Origin: Phytoactinopolyspora mesophila
GTDB lineage: Bacteria > Actinomycetota > Actinomycetes > Jiangellales > Jiangellaceae
Direction of reading: 5' to 3'
Assembly (NCBI RefSeq): GCF_010122465.1
Contig: NZ_WLZY01000003.1
Location: forward strand, 310,001-374,000
DNA length: 64,000 nt
Both the position numbers and the translations under genes were made by a program. The notes under the pieces were generated by a model that saw nothing but the letters and a program-made list of their open reading frames with translations, was not told the DNA's origin and searched no databases. Each line of letters opens with the position of its first letter. Position 1 is the first letter of the stretch. Positions 1 through 7,982 of the stretch are shown one piece after another.

Positions 1-1
1 C

Positions 2-151
2 ATCCGCGAGCTGCTCGGCGATCCATCGCTACGGACCCGCCTGGCAGCGGCGGGGCAGGCCCGATCTCTCAGTTTCGGTCCCGGCGACTTCGCCTCGACG
101 GTTTCCGACGCCCTGCTGACCACGATCCGAGGGAACGGCGATGGCGGCTGA
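2..151 (+). CDS. Glycosyltransferase C-terminal fragment (5' truncated by window edge)
   Basis: Only the last 49 codons are visible, in frame 2, ending at a TGA that overlaps the start of the next gene. The fragment begins IRELLGDPSLRTRLAAAGQA, which resembles the C-terminal helix of GT4-type glycosyltransferases (a run like 'LL.D..LR.RL..AGR'). The overlap with the next gene (ATG at 141, stop at 149-151) suggests one polysaccharide transcript. The family call rests on a short tail plus context, so it is tentative. Confidence 0.5.
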   Translation: MRELLGDPSLRTRLAAAGQARSLSFGPGDFASTVSDALLTTIRGNGDGG

Positions 152-1679
152 CCTCGAGCACAAGCACACGGATGTTCACCACGACGTTTCCGGGGACGCG
201 CACAGAAGCGCGCGACGGCACCAGATGCTCGCGTTGGTTTTCGCCGCAAGTGCCGTGGCGTTATCACTCCCGGCCGGGTACCGCACCCTCGACCCACGCG
301 AGCAGCTGGTCCTGGGAGCGCTGTCGGCGACACTGCTATCACTTGCCGCGCTGCAGGTCGTCATAGCGCTCCCCGGGAATCGAGCAAGCATCGCCCGTTG
401 GCGCATCGGCCCTTGGTATCTCCTGTGGAGCACTCTGACGCTTGGAATCGCACCACTCACCTGGCTGGTGCCACAGACGGGCTCGGCAAGCCGGATCGAG
501 CTCACCAGCGTGGTGACCGCGCTGGCTGTGTTCGCGGTGTCGCTCGTGCCGTGGACAGTGGGCTACTGCGTCGGCGTGCCGCGGACGGTGGCCGGCGCCG
601 CTCGGCGCGGATATGCGTTGCTGCTGCGCGGCACGTCGCCCACCGTCCGTGGCGGGAGCTTGCCGTGGGTCCTTTACGGGATCGGTACGGGCGCCCGCCT
701 GTTGACCGTGGTCCTGAGTGGCCGGTTGGGCTATGTCGGCGACATAGACGGGCTGGTTTCCAGCGCGGGTGCCTTCGACCACCTGTTAAGCCTGGTGGCC
801 ACCTTCACGCTGTTCGCCATTGCGGCTGCCGCATACCGCGCGTTCAGCGCTCGGACCCGGGGCTGCCTGGTGACACTCGTGGTGCTGCTCGGCATCGAGA
901 CCGTGGTGGGAGCCCTCGCTGGAGGCAAGCAGCACTTCCTCCTCTCCCTACTGGCTGTCCTGATCCCGTATGGCGCGCTTCGTGGGCGGATGCCACTGCG
1001 GATCCTGCTCGCTGGTGTCATCGTGTTCCTGTGGATCGCAGTGCCGTTCAACACGGCGTACCGCGAGGTTGTCCGCAGTGACGAGAGCACGTTGTCACCC
1101 GAGGCCGCGGTCGCCGCGGCTCCAGAGATCGTTGCGGACGTGACCGCTGCGGACTCGTTCACCGACGCACTGACCGGGTCGACGATTCAGATGCTCAACC
1201 GCGTCCGCATGCTCGACAGCGTCGCCATCATCGTGCAAAAGACGCCCGAGACGATTCCGTACCGGAGCCCGGTCGAATTCGCCTCGGCACCGCTGGTCGG
1301 GGTGATACCCCGAGCGCTGTGGCCGGACAAGCCAGTGCTCGCCACAGGGTACGAGTTCAGCCGGGAGTACTTCGGCACCCCCCGTGACATGTACACCTCC
1401 ACCGGAATTACCCCGCTGGGCGACCTCTACCGGCACGGCGGGATCGTGACGGTGGTGGTGGGGATGGTGTTGCTGGGAATGGGAGCCCGGCTGTTCGACA
1501 CTCTGTTCCGTCCGGACGCGGATCCGCGCGCGATCTGCTACCTCCTTGTCTTCCTTCCGCTGTTCCTGAGATCCGACATCTACACCATGATTACGGGAAT
1601 CCCGAGCGGGATCATCGTGGCCACCGTTGGGGCACGGCTGATCTGTCGCCGTGAACGGACGTCAGGGCCGCAGCAATGA
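141..1679 (+). CDS. Polytopic membrane protein, O-antigen/oligosaccharide repeat-unit polymerase-like (Wzy type)
   Basis: A 512-residue protein with about ten hydrophobic segments and a long soluble loop around residues 300-400. The loop holds RALWPDKP (near 395) and GDLYRHGG (near 428), a pattern seen in Wzy-like polymerases that join polysaccharide repeat units on the outer face of the membrane. The N-terminal 30 residues are hydrophilic and His/Asp-rich. It overlaps the gene before it and the gene after it (ATGA at 1676), so translation is probably coupled with the flanking glycosyltransferases. Wzy proteins diverge strongly in sequence, so the call depends on topology, loop motifs and neighbours. 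A flippase or another glycan membrane enzyme is the main alternative. Confidence 0.6.
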   Translation: MAADLEHKHTDVHHDVSGDAHRSARRHQMLALVFAASAVALSLPAGYRTLDPREQLVLGALSATLLSLAALQVVIALPGNRASIARWRIGPWYLLWSTLTLGIAPLTWLVPQTGSASRIELTSVVTALAVFAVSLVPWTVGYCVGVPRTVAGAARRGYALLLRGTSPTVRGGSLPWVLYGIGTGARLLTVVLSGRLGYVGDIDGLVSSAGAFDHLLSLVATFTLFAIAAAAYRAFSARTRGCLVTLVVLLGIETVVGALAGGKQHFLLSLLAVLIPYGALRGRMPLRILLAGVIVFLWIAVPFNTAYREVVRSDESTLSPEAAVAAAPEIVADVTAADSFTDALTGSTIQMLNRVRMLDSVAIIVQKTPETIPYRSPVEFASAPLVGVIPRALWPDKPVLATGYEFSREYFGTPRDMYTSTGITPLGDLYRHGGIVTVVVGMVLLGMGARLFDTLFRPDADPRAICYLLVFLPLFLRSDIYTMITGIPSGIIVATVGARLICRRERTSGPQQ

Positions 1680-2797
1680 GCGGTACGGTTCTGCTACTAG
1701 CGCCGTCGCGCGGGCTCGGCGGGGGAATCGAGCGCTACGTATCGACCGTCGAGGCCGCGTTCCAGCAACGCGACGTGCGCTACCACCGACTGGACCTGGT
1801 TTCGGCCGACCAGCCATTGAGCGTGATCGCCAAGCTCCGCTTCGTCCGGGAAGTGAGTCGGATGGCGCGGCTAAGCAACGGCCCGCTGCGCTTGGTCCTG
1901 GCCCATCGCAACCTGCTGCCAGTGGTCCGCGCGGTGGCATGGCGAACCACCTATGAGGGTGCCACTGTCATCGTGCATGGCAGCGAACTCTGGTCCGGAC
2001 GTCGCGACTCTGGACGACGCATGCTGCGGCGGCCAGACGTGCGCGTCGTCGCCGCTAGCGCCTTCAGCGCCGGGACGCTCGTGCGCGATTGCCATGCCAC
2101 TGTGCTCCACCCAGGCGTTCCCGCGGCGTGGTACCGCACACTCGTGAAGGCGGCGCGCCAGAGCCACGCCGGCGACGAGATCAACCTGGTCACCGCGTTT
2201 CGACTCGCAGATTGGCAGAGCAAAGGACTCGGCACACTCCTCGAAGCGATCAGCATGCTCGACGACGCACGGGTCCGGCTCACGGTGTGCGGCACGGGGC
2301 CGGTTCCCGCGGACCTGCGTGCTGCGACACTGCCGTATTCGTGGTGCCGGCTGGCACCAGATCTCAGTGACTCGGATCTCGCCGTACAGCTGGCCGGAGC
2401 GGATCTGTTCGTCCTCTGCACCCGGACCCAAGCCGGCGCGGTAGCGTCCGGGGAGGGGTTCGGCCTCGTACTCCTCGAGGCGCAGCTGGCGGGGACACCT
2501 GTGATCGCGCCAGCTCACGGTGGCAGTGACGATGCTTTCCTACGAGACATCACCGGGGTAGCGCCCGTGGACGAGACTCCTCAGGCACTCTCTGCGGTTC
2601 TGGCTCCGCTTCTCAAGGATGGCCCTCGCCGGGCTCGAATGGGGCGCGCAGCGGCGACGTGGTCGCGCACGCGGTTCGAGCCGCGCGAGTACGGCGAACG
2701 GATCATCCATGCACTTCTCGGTGCTACGGCACGAACGCCGCAGGTAGATGAGCAATCAACAACCGCAGAGACCCACGGCTATGGCCGGACGGGGTAG
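1676..2797 (+). CDS. Glycosyltransferase family 4-like protein
   Basis: 373 residues. The N-terminal Rossmann-like half opens with a glycine-rich loop (RGLGGGIERY, about 12-20), a feature of GT-B enzymes acting on nucleotide sugars. The C-terminal half has NLVTAFRLADWQSKG (near 170) and the donor-site segment EGFGLVLLEAQLAGTPVIA (about 262-280), which supplies the E-x7-E pattern of GT4 retaining glycosyltransferases. The ATG overlaps the stop of the polymerase gene. Its 3' end overlaps by about 19 bp the 3' end of the convergent sulfotransferase gene. It probably adds one sugar of the exopolysaccharide repeat unit on the cytoplasmic side; donor and acceptor cannot be read from sequence. Confidence 0.85.
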   Translation: MSGTVLLLAPSRGLGGGIERYVSTVEAAFQQRDVRYHRLDLVSADQPLSVIAKLRFVREVSRMARLSNGPLRLVLAHRNLLPVVRAVAWRTTYEGATVIVHGSELWSGRRDSGRRMLRRPDVRVVAASAFSAGTLVRDCHATVLHPGVPAAWYRTLVKAARQSHAGDEINLVTAFRLADWQSKGLGTLLEAISMLDDARVRLTVCGTGPVPADLRAATLPYSWCRLAPDLSDSDLAVQLAGADLFVLCTRTQAGAVASGEGFGLVLLEAQLAGTPVIAPAHGGSDDAFLRDITGVAPVDETPQALSAVLAPLLKDGPRRARMGRAAATWSRTRFEPREYGERIIHALLGATARTPQVDEQSTTAETHGYGRTG

Positions 2798-3729
2798 CCG
2801 TAGGCTACGAGCAGCGGAGCGCACAGCGCACTGACCAGTCGTTGTTGACCAGGTGGAAGACTGGTACGCCAGGCGTCGTCGTTTCGCAGCCGCGTCCGGC
2901 CCGTGGTGAAGCGCATGGGATTGCCGGATGCACTGTGCGTCACGCCGAGGTCGACATGGTCGTCCCCGATGTAGTCGAGGTCGCTCGGCTCGGGAGGCAT
3001 GCCGGCAAAGCCGGCGAGCGAGCTGAGCGTGTGGCGCGGGCCCGTGACAAAGTCCTCGTACCGCACTCGACACACCGGCACTCTGGGTGGCGTAGATCCG
3101 GCACCGTCGCGGCCCAGGCGGGCGAGCAGGTCGATTGCGGCGTTCTGGGCGTTCCACCGCAGCGCTGATCGCGACGGATTGTAGCGTGGTACTTCGGCGG
3201 CCCCATCGGTTTCCGGCCGCGAAACGTGCTTGGTCCAGGAGTAGGCGACTCCACGCGGATCGCGAATCAGATGGATGACGCGCAGATCCAGGCCGTAGCC
3301 CCATCGCAAGCAGAATCCCAGCGCTGCGTACTTCGACGAATCGACGACGACACGCGCGCCGGACACCGCCGCAGCAGCCGCATAGACGCGCATCTGGTAG
3401 TCCACGAACTCGTGAATCAGCGCGAGCCGGCGGCGAGTCGGGTTCAGCAGACGGGGGATGAGGCGGGTGCGCGCGATGGCGTGCCATACGGCGAAGACGC
3501 GTTGTTTATCGACTCGCTCCCACCCGCCGAAGGCGAGCTCACCGACCGCCTGCCAGAACTCACATGCGGAGAACCAGGCACCGCAACTACAGCGCTCGTC
3601 ATCGTGGAGCCCTTGCTGCCAGACGTGCGTCGCCTCGCCCAATGCGCAGATGCCGGGCAGCTCACCCAATGATCGTTCGATCAAAGTGCTGCCACTGCGG
3701 CCTTGCCCAGCGATGAAAAGTACGCGCAC
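2779..3729 (-). CDS. Sulfotransferase family protein (PAPS-dependent)
   Basis: 316 residues, GTG start. The N-terminus carries the 5'-phosphosulfate-binding loop GQGRSGSTLI (8-17), and LIRDPRGVAYSW (near 160) is the 3'-phosphate-binding region, both hallmarks of PAPS-using sulfotransferases. A CSCG...CEFW cysteine pattern (about 48-60) is common in the bacterial Sulfotransfer_3-type family. It lies on the opposite strand from the glycosyltransferases but inside the polysaccharide locus, so the likely substrate is a glycan or glycolipid. That substrate is an inference from context. Its stop lies inside the end of the convergent gene. Confidence 0.88.
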   Translation of the reverse strand: MRVLFIAGQGRSGSTLIERSLGELPGICALGEATHVWQQGLHDDERCSCGAWFSACEFWQAVGELAFGGWERVDKQRVFAVWHAIARTRLIPRLLNPTRRRLALIHEFVDYQMRVYAAAAAVSGARVVVDSSKYAALGFCLRWGYGLDLRVIHLIRDPRGVAYSWTKHVSRPETDGAAEVPRYNPSRSALRWNAQNAAIDLLARLGRDGAGSTPPRVPVCRVRYEDFVTGPRHTLSSLAGFAGMPPEPSDLDYIGDDHVDLGVTHSASGNPMRFTTGRTRLRNDDAWRTSLPPGQQRLVSALCAPLLVAYGYPVRP

Positions 3730-3813
3730 ACGGTGATGCTACGGGTTGAACTACTCTCCCACCCGAAAAACGCCGAATGGGCACGTTGCCCGGACGTAAG
3801 ACGGTCGACACAT

Positions 3814-4653
3814 CTAGTGTGGTGCGATGGCGAATATGTCGTCGCTGCTCGATGGTGCCGCTGACACCGGGCGCAGTACGCCGCGCCGATCCGGCCGGGC
3901 GAGATGGTATCCGTGTTCGGCGAGTAAGTCCGCGATGGGCTCTCGGCTCTCACCGAGCACACGCTCACTCATGGCGTTCCACTCGATCTGAAGGACACTG
4001 ATCCGGCGTTCGGCAAGTGCGCGCCGTGCGCCTTCCAACACCAAACGCTCGGCACCCTCGACGTCGATCTTCACCCCCGCGGCGGTCCGGTCGCCGAGGA
4101 GGTTGTCCAGCGTGTTCACGTCGACTGGCTCTGCCTCCGCATCGACCGAGGAAGCGGACAGCAGGTGGTTCTTCGCTCCCTGGCCACGAGTCAGCCACAT
4201 CTGCCCCGGCACAGCGGAAAGGGCACACTGCCGGACGGTGATCGGAAAAGGGTTGAGGGCGACGTTCGCGCGAAGTGTCGCGACCGCCGTGCCACTCGGT
4301 TCGATAGCGACAACCTCGGCGCCAGCCTCCGCGGCCCACAAGGCATAGCTGCCCGCGTTGCTCCCGACGTCAATGAACAGATCTCCTGGGCACAGGCACC
4401 GGCGCCACGCCCACATCTCGTTCCAGTCCGGTGGGTTGGCATAGATCACCTTCGCCGCGGCGGTGTCGTGCAACCACACGCGCATACGGGCCCGCTGGCC
4501 GATCGTCGTCACCGTGGGGCGACCGAGCCGGCCACGAACCTGAAAGCGGCACGCCCGGGCGAGGCTTCGCCATCGGTGGCGCCGGTTCGCCGGATGGGTC
4601 CAGACAAAGGTCAGAACACGCCAAGCCTGAATCGCCGGACCCGCCATAGTCAT
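3814..4653 (-). CDS. FkbM-family SAM-dependent methyltransferase
   Basis: 279 residues with a central class I methyltransferase fold: motif I at FIDVGSNAGSYALWA (about 92-106), the acidic ribose-binding end of strand 2 at VVAIEPSG (about 114-121), and VKIDVEGAE (about 193-201), characteristic of FkbM-type O-methyltransferases. The position between a sulfotransferase and the polysaccharide kinase suggests it methylates a sugar hydroxyl of the same polymer. The first 50 residues are basic. The start is the ATG at 4653; a second ATG two codons in is equally possible. Confidence 0.85.
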   Translation of the reverse strand: MTMAGPAIQAWRVLTFVWTHPANRRHRWRSLARACRFQVRGRLGRPTVTTIGQRARMRVWLHDTAAAKVIYANPPDWNEMWAWRRCLCPGDLFIDVGSNAGSYALWAAEAGAEVVAIEPSGTAVATLRANVALNPFPITVRQCALSAVPGQMWLTRGQGAKNHLLSASSVDAEAEPVDVNTLDNLLGDRTAAGVKIDVEGAERLVLEGARRALAERRISVLQIEWNAMSERVLGESREPIADLLAEHGYHLARPDRRGVLRPVSAAPSSSDDIFAIAPH

Positions 4654-4788
4654 CGAGGCTTCATAATGCGCAAATGTGTCAATTCAGGCGAACATGCAAG
4701 ATTCGGACAATTGGCCTGCAAGTACACCGTAGGCCTCAGTATTCGCAAAGCTAGCCGCGCCAGCATGGATTCAGAGTTGCTATTTTTC

Positions 4789-4816
4789 TTGATTCTTGAC
4801 TCACACGCAATAGATT
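4789..4816 (+). promoter_or_regulatory. Candidate sigma-70-like promoter of the tyrosine-kinase gene
   Basis: A TTGATT -35 element (4789-4794) is followed after 16 bp by TAGATT (4811-4816), about 40 bp before the GTG start. The surrounding 200-bp gap (4654-4854) is clearly more AT-rich than the flanking genes. An alternative -35, TTGACT at 4796, is too close to the -10. Confidence 0.5.
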
Positions 4817-4854
4817 AGTACCCAGTTTCGCGCCGTTCAAGGAGGTGGCTTGCA

Positions 4855-6261
4855 GTGGACCTGCGGTCCGATCTTCGGCTCTTTCGAGAATTCTGGCAGC
4901 TGATCCTTGCGGTCATCATCATCACGACCGGCGCAAGCGCCTTCTTGACCTGGAGGGAGACGCCGCAGTACGACTCGGAAGTCACGATGTTCGTGTCAGC
5001 GTCAGGCGCACCTGACGACGCCGCAGCGGCCTACCAGGGCAGCCTCCTGTCACAGCAGCGCGTCGCCTCATACTCCGAATTGGTGCGCAGGCAACACGTC
5101 CTGGACGGGGTGATCGAACGCCTGGAACTTAACCTCACCCCGGAGCAGCTTGCGAGCAAAGTCACCACCTCTGTCGTCGCTGACACGTCCCTGTTGACGG
5201 CCACCGTGCGGGATGCGTCACCGGAGCTTGCCCAACGAATCGCGAACGGCATCGGCGCAGAGTTCGTCGAGCTCGTTCCGGAGCTGGAGAGCGTCGGCGA
5301 AGAGGAGCAGGCTCCGGTCAAGGTCACCGTGGTAAGCCCAGCGGCGCTGCCGTCCTCGCCAGTGTCGCCGCGCCCCACCCGCAACCTCGTGCTCGGTGGC
5401 GTACTAGGAGTGCTCCTCGGGACCGGGCTCGCAGCGGCCCGGCGCACTCTCGACACGACCATTAAGACGGAGGAACGGCTCGAGGAGATCAGTGGCGCGC
5501 CCGTGCTGGGCACGGTGATGTTCGACGCGAGGGCATCTGCAAGGCCGGTAGTTGACCCGGCATCGTACAGCGCGCGGGCTGAGGCGTACCGCAAGATCTG
5601 TGCCAACCTGCACTTCATCAACGTAGACCGCTCCCGCCAGGTCATCATGGTGACCAGCCCGTTGCCCCTCGAGGGCAAGAGCACGACAGCGTGCAACCTG
5701 GCAGTCTCCCTCGCCGAGGCGGAGAAGCGAGTCATCCTGGTCGGAGCGGACCTGCGACGGCCCAGCGCCGCCGGCTACCTTGGCCTTCCTGGCGGTGTCG
5801 GGCTCACCAGCGTCCTGCTCGGAGATGCCAGCTTGAGTCAAGCCACCCAGTACTGGCGCGACCAGTTGTTCGCCGTACTCCCCAGCGGGCCGATCCCGCC
5901 CAATCCCAACGCGATGCTCGCTTCTCAGCGATTGAGTGTCGTGTTACAGGAACTGCGACACGAGTACGACATTGTGATCATGGACTCGTCACCCGTGATA
6001 CCAGTCGCGGACGCAGCCACCCTGGCCGAATCCTGCGACGGTGCCCTGGTGGTCGTCCGGCATGGCAAAACTCGGCGGGAAAATCTGCGCAGTGCCGTGC
6101 AAACCCTGCAGCACGCCGGCACGCCAGTACTGGGCGCCGTGCTCAACATGGCCCCGCGGCAACGTCGTAGCCCGTACTACGAGGCTTACCACGCCGAGAC
6201 AGAGGACGACGTGCGAGCCGATCATGAGCGAACACCGCCTCCGATCACGGCAACCCATTGA
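4855..6261 (+). CDS. Polysaccharide co-polymerase / bacterial tyrosine (BY) autokinase
   Basis: 468 residues. Wzz-like N-terminal part: membrane segment 1 at about 13-33, an extracytoplasmic loop, membrane segment 2 at about 176-196. The C-terminal cytoplasmic kinase has Walker A SPLPLEGKSTTA (about 264-275), Walker A' VILVGADLRRP (about 292-302) and Walker B IVIMDSSPVIP (about 371-381). The first Asp of the usual A' 'DxD' is Gly here. The C-terminal tail has only three tyrosines (SPYYEAYHAE), fewer than many BY-kinases. GTG start chosen because a full AAGGAGGT ribosome-binding site lies at 4839-4846. It should regulate chain length and export by cycles of autophosphorylation, opposed by the phosphatase encoded next. 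Confidence 0.9.
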   Translation: MDLRSDLRLFREFWQLILAVIIITTGASAFLTWRETPQYDSEVTMFVSASGAPDDAAAAYQGSLLSQQRVASYSELVRRQHVLDGVIERLELNLTPEQLASKVTTSVVADTSLLTATVRDASPELAQRIANGIGAEFVELVPELESVGEEEQAPVKVTVVSPAALPSSPVSPRPTRNLVLGGVLGVLLGTGLAAARRTLDTTIKTEERLEEISGAPVLGTVMFDARASARPVVDPASYSARAEAYRKICANLHFINVDRSRQVIMVTSPLPLEGKSTTACNLAVSLAEAEKRVILVGADLRRPSAAGYLGLPGGVGLTSVLLGDASLSQATQYWRDQLFAVLPSGPIPPNPNAMLASQRLSVVLQELRHEYDIVIMDSSPVIPVADAATLAESCDGALVVVRHGKTRRENLRSAVQTLQHAGTPVLGAVLNMAPRQRRSPYYEAYHAETEDDVRADHERTPPPITATH

Positions 6262-6985
6262 CGCTGTGGCCGAGGCGCCGGGCGACCTGTATGGCGGCAC
6301 AGGAGCGGTCCCAGTGCGGCCGATCGGCGGCCGCAGTCCCGTTGCGTTCCGGGTCCTCTACGTGTGTGTGCACAACGTGTGCAGATCTGTGCTCGCCGAG
6401 CGGCTTGCCCGCAGTTACCTAGCCAACCGGCAGGGCGCATTCGCGGAGCACGTCTACGTCGGCAGTGCAGGGACGCGAGCGATACCGGGCCAACCCATGC
6501 ACCCGTATGTGGGCGATGTGCTCCGTACGCGTGACGCAGACATCGGGGATTTCACAAGCAAGCGCCTAACCGCGCGCCTGGTTATGGAGTCGGATCTGGT
6601 CTTGGCCGCGACGGCCGAGGAACGGGACCGGGCGATCTCGATGGCGCCGGCAGCCCTCGGCCGGACCTTCACTATCTGCGAGTTCGCACGCCTCGTCGGC
6701 CTCGCCGAGCGTGGCTACGAGGGATTCGGGGTAGATGCGTTCGATCACGACGAGAATGAGGGGGCCGACGGCTCTGAGGGCGGCGTGGCCCGGACGGCGG
6801 GGAACATCGTCCACGCCGCACATCAGATGCGTGGCCAAGGACCCTACGTGCCCCCCGTGACTGACGACATACCCGATCCGCCGCCGACGAGGGAAGCTTT
6901 CGAAAAGTGCGCAGACCGTGTTGAGAAGGGCGTGTGGGGTGGCCTGGGGCTCATCCGACGCGTGATCGATCACGGTGATCGTTAA
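6224..6985 (+). CDS. Low-molecular-weight protein-tyrosine-phosphatase-like protein
   Basis: 253 residues from the ATG at 6224, which overlaps the kinase gene by 38 bp; a longer reading frame exists upstream but runs entirely inside the kinase gene. The P-loop is CVHNVCRS (48-55), matching C-x5-R-S with Cys48 as nucleophile and Arg54. The usual Gly at the third position is His. The acidic loop carrying the general acid may be the TDDIPDPPP segment (about 216-224). The protein is longer than the usual 150-190 residues: it has a 40-residue N-terminal extension and an Asp/Glu/Gly-rich insert near 175-200. Expected role is dephosphorylation of the adjacent BY-kinase; the pairing is typical of exopolysaccharide loci. 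Confidence 0.82.
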   Translation: MSEHRLRSRQPIDAVAEAPGDLYGGTGAVPVRPIGGRSPVAFRVLYVCVHNVCRSVLAERLARSYLANRQGAFAEHVYVGSAGTRAIPGQPMHPYVGDVLRTRDADIGDFTSKRLTARLVMESDLVLAATAEERDRAISMAPAALGRTFTICEFARLVGLAERGYEGFGVDAFDHDENEGADGSEGGVARTAGNIVHAAHQMRGQGPYVPPVTDDIPDPPPTREAFEKCADRVEKGVWGGLGLIRRVIDHGDR

Positions 6986-7080
6986 CCGTTCAGAATGACC
7001 AGTCGCGTGGTCGCGCCCAGCGTGGGTCCCGGTAGGGCTGTTCGACCCGGTAGGTCGATCACCGGGGCCCGGAGACAGGC

Positions 7081-7113
7081 GTAGGGCATCCACCGAGTTG
7101 GTGGATGCCCTAC
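7081..7113 (-). terminator. Perfect hairpin downstream of tRNA-Tyr
   Basis: A 14-bp perfect stem (GTAGGGCATCCACC and its complement) around a 5-nt loop (GAGTT) begins 13 bp beyond the 3' end of the minus-strand tRNA. No U-tract follows, which is common for actinobacterial terminators. The same hairpin could terminate rightward transcription from the polysaccharide locus. Confidence 0.7.
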
Positions 7114-7126
7114 TCAAGGGCCCTTG

Positions 7127-7208
7127 TGGCAGGTACAGGATTCGAACCTGTGAAGGCTGTGCCGGCTGATTTACAGTCAGCTCCCTTTGGCCGCTCGGGC
7201 AACCTGCC
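7127..7208 (-). tRNA. tRNA-Tyr (GTA anticodon)
   Basis: The reverse strand folds into a class II tRNA. The acceptor stem GGCAGGT (7208-7202) pairs with ACCTGCC, with A (7127) as discriminator. The anticodon loop reads CTGTAAA with anticodon GTA, the T-arm is ACAGGTTCGAATCCTGT, and the long variable arm is typical of bacterial tRNA-Tyr. CCA is not encoded. An upstream promoter and a downstream hairpin frame it as a single-gene unit. Confidence 0.95.
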
Positions 7209-7239
7209 GGGTTCCGGAACAACGCCCCGGACCGATGAG

Positions 7240-7267
7240 AGAATACCCCATAGGCAAGCAGCTACAA
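7240..7267 (-). promoter_or_regulatory. Candidate promoter of tRNA-Tyr
   Basis: On the minus strand TTGTAG (7267-7262) and TATTCT (7245-7240) are separated by 16 bp. This places the transcription start about 25 nt upstream of the mature tRNA 5' end. Confidence 0.5.
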
Positions 7268-7353
7268 CAACAGGATTCGCGGGCGTGGCGAGGAGCCGGC
7301 TTCAGTGGGCGCCACCCGCTGCGCGATGTCAGGCAATGGACAAGGAGCATCAG

Positions 7354-7848
7354 GTGGCAAGCGAGTCGTCGTTCGACGTCGTGAGCAAAGTCGATCGCCA
7401 GGAAGTAGACAACGCGCTCAACCAGGCGGCGAAGGAGATCTCCCAACGTTTCGATTTCCGCGGCACCAACGCGGTCATCAAGTGGTCCGGTGAGTACGGG
7501 ATCGAGATGGAAGCCTCCGCCGAAGACCGGGTGCTCGCAGTGCTCGACGTCTTCAAGGACAAGCTGGTGAAGCGGAAAGTATCGCTGAAGGCTCTGGATG
7601 CAGGAGAGCCCCGCACGTCGGGACCACTCGTCAAGATCTCGGCCACCCTTCAGGACGGCTTGAACCAGGAACAGGCCAAGAAGATCACCAAAGTGATCAG
7701 AGACGAAGGCCCCAAGGGCGTGAAAGCGCAGGTACAGGGGGAAGAGGTCCGGGTCTCCTCGAAGAAGAAAGATGATCTTCAAGCGGTGATGGAACTGCTG
7801 CGCGAGCAGGACTTCGACTTCGCGGTGCAGTTCACCAACCGCAGGTGA
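7354..7848 (+). CDS. yajQ: YajQ-family nucleotide-binding protein
   Basis: 164 residues from the GTG at 7354, preceded by AAGGAG (7342-7347). A longer in-frame ORF would start inside the tRNA-Tyr gene and is rejected. The N-terminus [20 protein letters not shown] and the conserved [18 protein letters not shown] are the family signature, and the length matches YajQ (about 163). Members bind nucleotides, and some bind cyclic di-GMP and act as regulators. Which ligand applies here cannot be told. The gene is monocistronic; a hairpin at 7896-7927 separates it from the convergent protease gene. Confidence 0.93.
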   Translation: MASESSFDVVSKVDRQEVDNALNQAAKEISQRFDFRGTNAVIKWSGEYGIEMEASAEDRVLAVLDVFKDKLVKRKVSLKALDAGEPRTSGPLVKISATLQDGLNQEQAKKITKVIRDEGPKGVKAQVQGEEVRVSSKKKDDLQAVMELLREQDFDFAVQFTNRR

Positions 7849-7895
7849 GCGGTGCCGCGTTCAGTGCTGGCGCGACATAGCCGCTTGATCACCGC

Positions 7896-7927
7896 CGTTG
7901 GGCAGGGGTTGTGACGCCTGCCCGACG
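7896..7927. terminator. Hairpin between convergent yajQ and htpX-like genes
   Basis: An 11-bp stem (CGTTGGGCAGG with CCTGCCCGACG, one G-U pair) and a 10-nt loop lie in the gap between the two convergent genes. There is no T-tract. Probably a bidirectional terminator. Confidence 0.45.
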
Positions 7928-7982
7928 ACGGTGTTCAACGCGGTTCAGCCCTCCCGGGACACCGCCCGCGCCGAACCCGGGC

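Noticed and set aside
7105-7353. An N-terminal extension of the YajQ-family gene
   Set aside because: It would be translated from inside the tRNA-Tyr gene. The family N-terminus and a ribosome-binding site both point to the GTG at 7354.
7081-7353. A tRNA-associated integration site for a mobile element
   Set aside because: No integrase gene, no repeated tRNA end and no foreign-looking block is visible near tRNA-Tyr.
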